Source: Oceanibium sediminis
Lineage (GTDB): Bacteria > Pseudomonadota > Alphaproteobacteria > Rhodobacterales > Rhodobacteraceae
Assembly (NCBI RefSeq): GCF_003265325.1
Contig: NZ_QGNX01000004.1
Location: forward strand, 372,001-436,000
Length of the DNA: 64,000 nt
Direction of reading: 5' to 3'
Positions 58,117-64,000 of this stretch are shown one piece after another. Every line of letters starts with the position of its first letter. Position 1 is the first letter of the stretch. The position numbers were made by a program, and so were the translations under genes. The notes under the pieces were generated by a model that had not been told where the DNA came from, made no database searches, and saw only the letters and a program-made list of their open reading frames with translations.

Positions 58117-59805
58117 CTACGCCGACATAGCCGGCGACTCACTCGCCGTTTCGCCCAGCGACACACGCCCCAGGATCAGGTCGGCGGCCCGCTCCGCGAT
58201 CATCAGGACCGCGGCGTTGATATTGCCGTTGGGCAGATCAGGCATGACCGACGCATCGACGACACGGAGCCCCTCCACACCCTTGAGGCGCAGATCCGGC
58301 GCGACCACGCTGCGCGGGTCGTCCACCGAGCCCATGCGGCAGGTGCCCGCCGGATGATGAACGGTGATGGCCGTGTCACGGATATGCCTGTCGATCAGCG
58401 TGGTATCCGCCGGATCGCCGCCAGGGGCGATCTCAGCCTTTATGAAGGGTTGCATCTGGGGCATCTCGGCCAGCTTTCGCGCGATCTGCACCGCCTCTCG
58501 CATCACCGTCCAATCGTGATCGTTGGACAGGAAGTTCTGGCGGATAGCCGGCGCCTCCGCGGGGTCCGCGGAATTCAGCGTCACCGCTCCACGCGCCTCG
58601 GGGCGAGTCAGCACAAGGCGGGTCGCGAAACCGTCCTGAAACGGCGCGCGAAACGGCTTCATCCAAGGCCAGGACGCCAGCGGCGCCGCGGTAAAAAGGA
58701 TCTGGATATCGGGAACATCCGTCGCCAGAGAGCTGCGCAAGAAAGCCGTGATCCCGCCCGGCACGTCGCCTGAGAATCCGTTTCCCCCGAGGTAGGTTTT
58801 CAGAAGATCGGGCACGATCCGATCATAACGCATCATCGCCTGGAACGGGCCCGGCTCCTTGCGCGCATACATCAGAATGACCGAGACATGATCTTGCAGG
58901 TTTTGCCCGACACCGGGCAGCGCGACCTGGGGGTCGATCCCATGTTCGGACAGGTGATCCGGATCGCCAATGCCGGAAATCATCAACAATTGCGGTGTGT
59001 TGATTACCCCGGCGGCGACAATTACCTCTTTTCTGGCACGTACCGTGACCGAAGAACCACCCCTGCGATAGGTCAGGCCTGTCGCGCGCCCGCCCTCCAT
59101 CACGATCCGCTCGGCGAGCGCCCCTGTGACGACCTTCAGATTGCGGCGCTTCAGGGCGGGCCGCAGATAGGCGTTCGCAGCACTCGCACGGCGCCCCTTG
59201 TCGATGGTCATCTGAAGACGGCCGAACCCCTCCTGCTCAGCGCCGTTGTAATCCTCTGTCCAGCCGTGACCGGCCTCGCGACCCGCCTGACCGAAGGCCT
59301 CGACGAGCGCATCGTCATAGTTGCAGAATTGCGTTCCGACCGGCCCATCCCCGCCGCGATAGGCATCGGCGCCGCGCACCCAGTGCTCCTGTCGCTTGAA
59401 ATACGGCAGCACGGCATCCGGCCCCCAATCCTCCAGCCCCGGCTCGCGCATCCAGCGCTCGTAGTCGCCTCGATTGCCGCGCACGTAAGCCATCGCGTTC
59501 GTCGAGGAACACCCGCCGATGACCCGGCCCCGCGCGCATTCCACCGCGCGCCCGCCAACGGTTTCCTCAGGCTCGCAGAAATAGCCCCAGTCGTGTTTGC
59601 GCTCCTTGAAGATCAAGCCCCAGCCGAGGGGAATATGGATCAACGGATCACGGTCCCAGCCCCCGGCCTCCAGCAGGAGGACACGGGTTGCGCCGTCGGC
59701 GCTCAGCCGGTTTGCCAGCACACATCCGGCCGACCCGGCCCCCACGATCACGTAATCGAATTCCACCGCCGAACTCCCCGCAGATTTTCTCTCCGTCAAA
59801 ACCAT
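58117..59805 (-). CDS. GMC-family FAD oxidoreductase, candidate 4-pyridoxate dehydrogenase
   Basis: 562 residues. FAD motif [18 protein letters not shown] at about 19-36, [20 protein letters not shown] near 95, [11 protein letters not shown] with the catalytic His near 490, and [15 protein letters not shown] with the Asn partner. No signal peptide. It is a general GMC alcohol dehydrogenase by sequence. I recall the M. loti 4-pyridoxate dehydrogenase as a GMC-type FAD enzyme. In this island that step (alcohol to FHMPC aldehyde) would otherwise be missing, so this gene is the best candidate; the substrate is inferred. Confidence 0.7.
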   Translation of the reverse strand: MVLTERKSAGSSAVEFDYVIVGAGSAGCVLANRLSADGATRVLLLEAGGWDRDPLIHIPLGWGLIFKERKHDWGYFCEPEETVGGRAVECARGRVIGGCSSTNAMAYVRGNRGDYERWMREPGLEDWGPDAVLPYFKRQEHWVRGADAYRGGDGPVGTQFCNYDDALVEAFGQAGREAGHGWTEDYNGAEQEGFGRLQMTIDKGRRASAANAYLRPALKRRNLKVVTGALAERIVMEGGRATGLTYRRGGSSVTVRARKEVIVAAGVINTPQLLMISGIGDPDHLSEHGIDPQVALPGVGQNLQDHVSVILMYARKEPGPFQAMMRYDRIVPDLLKTYLGGNGFSGDVPGGITAFLRSSLATDVPDIQILFTAAPLASWPWMKPFRAPFQDGFATRLVLTRPEARGAVTLNSADPAEAPAIRQNFLSNDHDWTVMREAVQIARKLAEMPQMQPFIKAEIAPGGDPADTTLIDRHIRDTAITVHHPAGTCRMGSVDDPRSVVAPDLRLKGVEGLRVVDASVMPDLPNGNINAAVLMIAERAADLILGRVSLGETASESPAMSA

Positions 59806-59839
59806 TACGCTCTGATCGGCTCACGCAGGATGGAACCAT

Positions 59840-59890
59840 TTCAAAACCATTAATGTCAATGGTCTTGATCCAACCAATTCGATTTGCTAG
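59840..59890. promoter_or_regulatory. Divergent promoter/operator region for GMC gene and gntR-oxidase pair
   Basis: ACCATT-N6-AATGGT (59847-59864, spacer AATGTC) and AACCAATT (59872-59879) lie in an AT-rich stretch of the 110-bp gap. AACCAATT also occurs in the palindrome at 58086. This is the likely autoregulatory site of the GntR protein. Confidence 0.45.
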
Positions 59891-59915
59891 CTTGCAGAAC
59901 TAGAGTCCTGCTAGC

Positions 59916-60674
59916 GTGGGTGCCGAAAGTGCGCCACGAGCGAAACTGACGACTTGGGAAAATGGTTTGCCACAGAACACATCGTCTCGAAATTCGGAAA
60001 AAGCCGACCCCTCCTCGACTGAAGGATTGAAGGCGGTTCTGCGCGAAATGGGAGGCTTGGACCAAGACCTTCCCTCCGAGCGGGATCTGGTGGATCAGCT
60101 CAACGTGCCACGCTCGCGCCTGCGCCGGGTACTGGCGGAACTGCGCGCGGAAGGCGAGTTGCCCCCCGCACAGGTCGGGCGCAAGTCCAGCCGCCGCGAC
60201 TCGTCGGACATCGACGAACTGGTCAGCGTGGCCAATCCCAACGACGTGATCGAGTTGCGCATGATGCTTGAGCCACAGTTCGCCCGGCTCGCCGCAGTCC
60301 GCGCTTCGACCATTGAGATCAAGCGCATTCAGAAAGCCGCCTGTTCTAACAAGAACGTCGAGTACGGCGCCGCAGACCTGGCCTTCCACAGAGAGATTGC
60401 CAGAAGCTCGCGCAATCCGCTCGCACAGGAAATCTACGATCTGCTGCGCCGGGTTGGAACCGACAGCCGCGTGCGCCTGGCCCAGACGAGTCCGCCCTGC
60501 CCCAACAGGCGCGCCGCGCGGGACCTGGAACACCAAGCCATTGCACAGGCAATCGCCGAACGCGATCCGGATCGCGCCGAACTGCTGATGCGCGATCATC
60601 TGCTCAGCGTGCGCAAGGTCATCGAAGAGCGCAGCCGGTTCATCGCAACGGGTGAGACTGAAGGCTCATCATGA
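59916..60674 (+). CDS. GntR-family regulator, FCD domain, of the B6 island
   Basis: 252 residues from GTG 59916, the only reasonable start in frame before the DNA-binding part. Winged helix at about 35-85 (LPSERDLVDQLNVPRSRLRRVLAELRAEG), then an FCD domain with DLAFHREIARSSRN near 150 and LEHQAIAQAIAERDPDRAELLMRDHL near 210. Its stop overlaps the pyridoxine oxidase start (ATGA), so regulator and enzyme are coupled. Effector could be a B6 vitamer or 4-pyridoxate; inferred. Confidence 0.85.
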   Translation: MGAESAPRAKLTTWENGLPQNTSSRNSEKADPSSTEGLKAVLREMGGLDQDLPSERDLVDQLNVPRSRLRRVLAELRAEGELPPAQVGRKSSRRDSSDIDELVSVANPNDVIELRMMLEPQFARLAAVRASTIEIKRIQKAACSNKNVEYGAADLAFHREIARSSRNPLAQEIYDLLRRVGTDSRVRLAQTSPPCPNRRAARDLEHQAIAQAIAERDPDRAELLMRDHLLSVRKVIEERSRFIATGETEGSS

Positions 60675-62233
60675 CAACTCGCCCATGCGCGGCGGATGTC
60701 GTCATCGTCGGAGCCGGAACAGCGGGATCGGTGCTCGCGCATCGTCTCAGCGCCCATGCAAATACCCAGGTTCTCTTGCTCGAGGCTGGCGACGAGCCAC
60801 AGGACCCCCGCATCGCGCAACCCGGCCAATGGGCGATGCTCCAGAATTCCGCCATCGACTGGGCATTCCGCACAACGTCACAGTCCGGGCTGGGCGACCG
60901 GGTCGAAGAATGCCCGCGGGGGCGCGTCATCGGCGGCTCCAGCGCCATCAACGCCATGGGGCACATGCGCGGCCACCCCCGTGACTTCGCCGCCTGGGTG
61001 GACTCCGGCGCGGCGGGCTGGGACTATAACGATCTGCTCCCCTATTTCCGGCGCTCCGAGACGTCACCCTTCGCCGACGACGCGCTCTATGGCGGCGACG
61101 GGCCGATCCACCTGGAACAACCCGCAACACCGCATCCGCTGAGCGTGGCTCATGTCGCTGCGGGCGCTGCCCTTGGCCAGCCACGGCTGCGCGACCACAA
61201 CTGCGGCACGATGACCGGCGCGACCTTCAACACGATGACGATCCTGAACGGGCGGCGCCAGAGTACGGCGGACGCCTACCTGACGGAGCAGGTCCGCCAG
61301 CGACCGAACCTTTCGATCCGCCGGAACGTGATCGTCGACCGGCTGGTGTTTGATTCAACGGGCCGCGCAACCGGGCTGCGCCTTGCAGACGGGGAAGTCA
61401 TCACCGCACATGGCGCGGTGATCCTTGCGGCGGGCGCGATTGGCAGCCCCTCTATCCTGATGCGTTCCGGCTTCGGGGATGGGCGAGTGCTCAGGCGTCT
61501 CGGCCTCGACGTCCGTGCGGACATGGCGGGGATCGGGCAGAACCTGCAGGATCACCTGCTGTCGGGCGGCAATGTCTATCGCGCGCGCCAGCAGGTGCCG
61601 CTGACCAGCACGCAACACTCCGAAGCGATGATGTATCTTCGAGCAGAGGGCCAGTCCATGGACGACGCGCCCGACCTCGTGGTGGGCGTGACCTCTGTGC
61701 CGCTGGTCTCGGCGGGACTTCGTGACAGGGTCCCGCCGATGGCATTGGGGGACGCCTACACACTCATGTTTGGGATCACCCACCCCCGCAGCCGCGGGAG
61801 CATGGCGCTCGCAAGCGCGGATCCTTCCGCGGCGCCGGTCATCGACCCAGCATACCTGAGCCACCCCACCGACCGAGCGCACTTCGTCGAGGCGCTGCAC
61901 TGGGCGCGCCGGCTGGGCGCATCCGAAAGCTATGCCGACTGGCGCGGAGAGGAACTTTTGCCGGCGGCTTCGGATCTTGCGACCCCCGATGCACTTGAGC
62001 GCTTCATTGGCCTTGCCGCGCTGACCCATCACCACCCGATCGGGACGCTGCGCATGGGCGACGACGCCACCGCGCCGACCGCGACAACCCTGGAATTCAA
62101 GGGCGCCGAGCGCGTCTTCATCGCCGACGGTTCGGTCATGCCCTCGCTTACCACCGGTCCGGTGAATGCCGCGATTGTCGCGATCGCCGAAAAGGGAAGT
62201 GAGCTGATCGCCGCCCGACTGCACCTCGGCTGA
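60671..62233 (+). CDS. Pyridoxine 4-oxidase-like GMC flavoenzyme
   Basis: 520 residues. FAD motif VIVGAGTAGSVLAHRLSA at 11-28, GGSSAINAMGHMRGHPRDFAAW near 92, NLQDHLLSGGNVYRARQQVP near 295, LMFGITHPRSRGS near 365, and THHHPIGTLRMG at 452-463. In the C-terminal active site the usual Asn-containing motif (NGNxN, NTNAP in the two other GMC proteins here) reads TTGPVNAA, with Pro497. Pro at that place is a known feature of M. loti pyridoxine 4-oxidase. It would oxidise pyridoxine to pyridoxal with O2. Confidence 0.85.
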   Translation: MTTRPCAADVVIVGAGTAGSVLAHRLSAHANTQVLLLEAGDEPQDPRIAQPGQWAMLQNSAIDWAFRTTSQSGLGDRVEECPRGRVIGGSSAINAMGHMRGHPRDFAAWVDSGAAGWDYNDLLPYFRRSETSPFADDALYGGDGPIHLEQPATPHPLSVAHVAAGAALGQPRLRDHNCGTMTGATFNTMTILNGRRQSTADAYLTEQVRQRPNLSIRRNVIVDRLVFDSTGRATGLRLADGEVITAHGAVILAAGAIGSPSILMRSGFGDGRVLRRLGLDVRADMAGIGQNLQDHLLSGGNVYRARQQVPLTSTQHSEAMMYLRAEGQSMDDAPDLVVGVTSVPLVSAGLRDRVPPMALGDAYTLMFGITHPRSRGSMALASADPSAAPVIDPAYLSHPTDRAHFVEALHWARRLGASESYADWRGEELLPAASDLATPDALERFIGLAALTHHHPIGTLRMGDDATAPTATTLEFKGAERVFIADGSVMPSLTTGPVNAAIVAIAEKGSELIAARLHLG

Positions 62234-62334
62234 GCACGCCGGATTTCCCTCGCCCCAACCACGGCTCGCATTCGGAAATCCTTGCACTCCGCCCAACCGC
62301 GCCACATGGTTTTCCCATCAGGAAGGGAAACCCG

Positions 62335-63030
62335 ATGGACACGAGCCGAAGAGTGCTTTCGCTGACAGCGGACCACGTAGCAAGGGTGCACAAGGATATC
62401 AAGGACACAGGGCAGCCGCCGGGCCTGATGCCGCAGACGGACGCGGATTACGCGGAATGGGTGGCCCGCGTTCTGGCCTCGCACCCGGCCCCGGACAGGC
62501 CGACGCAGCTGTTCGCCTATGGCTCGCTTATCTGGCGACCGGAGATCGAGCACAAGCGCGAGCAAGGGGGCGTCCTGCGGGGCTGGCGCCGGTCCTTTTG
62601 CCTGCGGCAATGGCGCTTTCGCGGATCGCCCGAGTATCCCGGCCTCATGATGTCGCTGCAGAGCGGGGGGCAGTGCCAGGGAGTGCTGTTCGAACTGCCG
62701 GAGACGGACCTCGAAGCCCAGTTCCACCGGCTCTTCCGGCGCGAGTTCACGATCAAGCCGATCACCAACATCCCCACCTGGCTCGAGGTCGAGACCGACG
62801 ACGGCCCCGTGCAGGCGCTCGTCTTCGTGATGAACACCGACTCCCCCCAATATGCCGGTGATCTGCCCCCGGAGGAGGTTGCCGAGGTGCTGGCCCAAGC
62901 CTGCGGCCATCTTGGCACGGGGGCGGATTACCTGCTCAACACCGTCACCCAGCTGGAGGCGCGCGGCATGCATGACGAGGGGCTGTGGCGGTTGCAGGAG
63001 CTCGTCGCCGAACGGATCGGGCTTGACTGA
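62335..63030 (+). CDS. ChaC-like gamma-glutamylcyclotransferase family protein
   Basis: 231 residues. The glycine-loop motif LFAYGSLIW near residue 60, RGWRRSFCLR near 80, GLMMSLQSGGQCQGVLFEL near 102, and the conserved Glu in RREFTIKPI near 137. A 50-residue N-terminal extension precedes the fold. ChaC proteins cleave glutathione to 5-oxoproline and Cys-Gly. It is separated from the oxidase by 101 bp and need not belong to the B6 island, although glutathione turnover may relate to the GST. Confidence 0.88.
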   Translation: MDTSRRVLSLTADHVARVHKDIKDTGQPPGLMPQTDADYAEWVARVLASHPAPDRPTQLFAYGSLIWRPEIEHKREQGGVLRGWRRSFCLRQWRFRGSPEYPGLMMSLQSGGQCQGVLFELPETDLEAQFHRLFRREFTIKPITNIPTWLEVETDDGPVQALVFVMNTDSPQYAGDLPPEEVAEVLAQACGHLGTGADYLLNTVTQLEARGMHDEGLWRLQELVAERIGLD

Positions 63031-63053
63031 CCCCGCCATGGGCCACCGCGGGG
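63031..63053 (+). terminator. Hairpin after chaC-like gene
   Basis: CCCCGC and GCGGGG are 6-nt inverted repeats immediately after the stop codon with an 11-nt loop. There is no T-run, so terminator function is uncertain. Confidence 0.35.
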
Positions 63054-63090
63054 AACGGCGGCGCGTTGACGGGACACGGGTTTGGCGCGC

Positions 63091-63106
63091 ATTGACCTTG
63101 GTCAAT
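63091..63106. promoter_or_regulatory. FNR/FnrL-like palindrome upstream of acyl-CoA synthetase gene
   Basis: ATTGACCTTGGTCAAT is a perfect 7-2-7 palindrome and fits TTGAY-N4-RTCAA. Its centre is about 118 bp before the ATG of the synthetase gene. Confidence 0.5.
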
Positions 63107-63216
63107 GTCGCGCCCCCCGGACTGCCGATATCTGGGCCACGTTTCGAAGCAGAAGGCGCCTCCATCATGATCCTGTCCCGAACCGACGCCACCGCGCGGG
63201 CCCCGAGGGTGTTCCG

Positions 63217-64000
63217 ATGATATCGGGTCCCCCGCAGATACCGCTTTCGGCGCTGTTCGATCCCGGGTCTGTCGCCGTCTTCGGCGCAAGCGAACGCGAA
63301 GGCAGCGTGGGCGCGCGCGTGTTTGCCAAGCTGACATCGGGCGATTTCGCCGGTGACGTCGTTCCGATCAACCCGAAATACGAAACGGTCGGGGGGCGGC
63401 CGTGTTTCGCGTCTATCCTGGATATCGGTAGACCGGTCGACCTGGCCGTCATTGCCGCCCCCGCGAAATTCGTGCCGGGAATCATTCGCGACTGCGGCGC
63501 CGCCGGGACGCGGGCGGCCATCGTCCTGTCCGCCGGTTTCGCCGAAGCGGGTGCCGAGGGCAAAACGCTGGAAGCCGAATTGAAACAGGCGGTGTGCCAG
63601 TCCGGGGTCCGGGTGCTGGGGCCGAACTGCGTCGGGCTGGTCCGGCCCTGGCACGGGTTGGACGCGACCTTCCTGCGCGCCTCCACCCCGAAGGGGCGAT
63701 TGGCGCTGGTGTCACAGTCGGGGGCGCTGTGCTCGGCCATCTCGGACTGGGCCGAGCCGCATCACCTGGGGTTTTCGGCGCTGGTGTCGATGGGCAATAC
63801 CTCGGACATCGATTTCGGTGACGTTCTGCAGTTCCTTGCCTATGACCCCAAGACCGCGGCGATCCTGCTTTATGTCGAGGGGATCCGGGACGCGGGCTCG
63901 TTCATCTCGAGCCTGCGCATGGCGGCGCGGAACAAGCCGGTGATCGTGCTGAAAAGCGGGCGGAACAACCAGAGCTCGAAAGCGGCGACGACGCATACCG
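63217..64000 (+). CDS. ADP-forming acyl-CoA synthetase / CoA-binding protein, N-terminal part (truncated by window edge)
   Basis: The frame is open to the end of the window (261 codons, no stop). From ATG 63217: LFDPGSVAVFGASEREGSVG, a Rossmann CoA-binding domain; VDLAVIAAPAKFVPGIIRDC near 85; LSAGFAEAG near 110; GVRVLGPNCVGLV near 137; LALVSQSGALCSAISDWA near 165 and VIVLKSGR near 247. This is the order of domains in acetate-CoA ligase (ADP-forming) and in Pat-type protein acyltransferases. Which one depends on the missing C-terminal part. Confidence 0.85.
   Translation, partial: MISGPPQIPLSALFDPGSVAVFGASEREGSVGARVFAKLTSGDFAGDVVPINPKYETVGGRPCFASILDIGRPVDLAVIAAPAKFVPGIIRDCGAAGTRAAIVLSAGFAEAGAEGKTLEAELKQAVCQSGVRVLGPNCVGLVRPWHGLDATFLRASTPKGRLALVSQSGALCSAISDWAEPHHLGFSALVSMGNTSDIDFGDVLQFLAYDPKTAAILLYVEGIRDAGSFISSLRMAARNKPVIVLKSGRNNQSSKAATTHT

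Overview
The window is about 64 kb of GC-rich DNA (roughly two thirds G+C in coding regions, with a few AT-rich promoters). It is packed with short-spaced, often 1-8 bp overlapping operons. Periplasmic-binding-protein ABC and TRAP transporters, GntR/FCD, IclR, SorC, LacI and ROK regulators, twin-arginine binding proteins and FNR-type boxes of the form TTGAYNNNNRTCAA point to an alphaproteobacterium, most likely a Rhodobacterales (Roseobacter/Paracoccus-like) member. No rRNA, tRNA, replication gene, insertion sequence or CRISPR array is visible. The content looks like a catabolic stretch of a chromosome or chromid.

Layout. (1) 1-3291: end of a DeoR regulator, then a BtpA/SgcQ barrel protein, an FGGY sugar kinase and a HAD phosphatase. 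(2) 3308-10436: a ROK regulator and an SGNH esterase facing a sugar ABC operon that ends in a second, paralogous SGNH esterase. (3) 10529-17477: a ugp-like glycerol-phosphate/glycerophosphodiester module (ugpBAE, GDPD, HAD phosphatase) divergent from ugpC and a SorC regulator, with a palindromic operator between. (4) 17512-24239: TauE/SafE exporter, IclR, TRAP transporter and a GMC oxidoreductase. (5) 24323-31163: a ribitol operon (ABC importer, ribitol 2-dehydrogenase, D-ribulokinase) under a divergent LacI regulator. (6) 31187-41955: a Dpp-type ABC operon with an embedded PIG-L deacetylase, a GntR regulator, two enolase-superfamily enzymes, an aldose-epimerase-like protein and an SDR. Two copies of one operator-like sequence mark its two promoters. 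(7) 42269-42658: remnant of a TauE/SafE gene. (8) 42683-62233: a vitamin B6 catabolic island. (9) 62335-64000: a ChaC-like protein and the start of an ADP-forming acyl-CoA synthetase.

The B6 island is the most interesting part. One operon couples a BMP/PnrA-type ABC importer to 4-pyridoxolactonase, pyridoxamine-pyruvate aminotransferase and pyridoxal 4-dehydrogenase. A second holds a gentisate/salicylate-type bicupin dioxygenase, a beta-propeller protein, RidA, a glutathione transferase, an enzyme resembling 5-formyl-3-hydroxy-2-methylpyridine-4-carboxylate dehydrogenase, and a TRAP transporter. Upstream lie a GMC oxidoreductase (candidate 4-pyridoxate dehydrogenase) and a divergent GntR plus pyridoxine 4-oxidase pair. 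Together these could take pyridoxine and pyridoxamine to 3-hydroxy-2-methylpyridine-4,5-dicarboxylate. The decarboxylase, flavin monooxygenase and amide hydrolase of the known Mesorhizobium loti pathway are absent from the window. The bicupin and its neighbours sit where they would be expected, which suggests, but does not prove, a different ring-opening route. Family assignments come from motifs and remembered family sequences; no database search was run.
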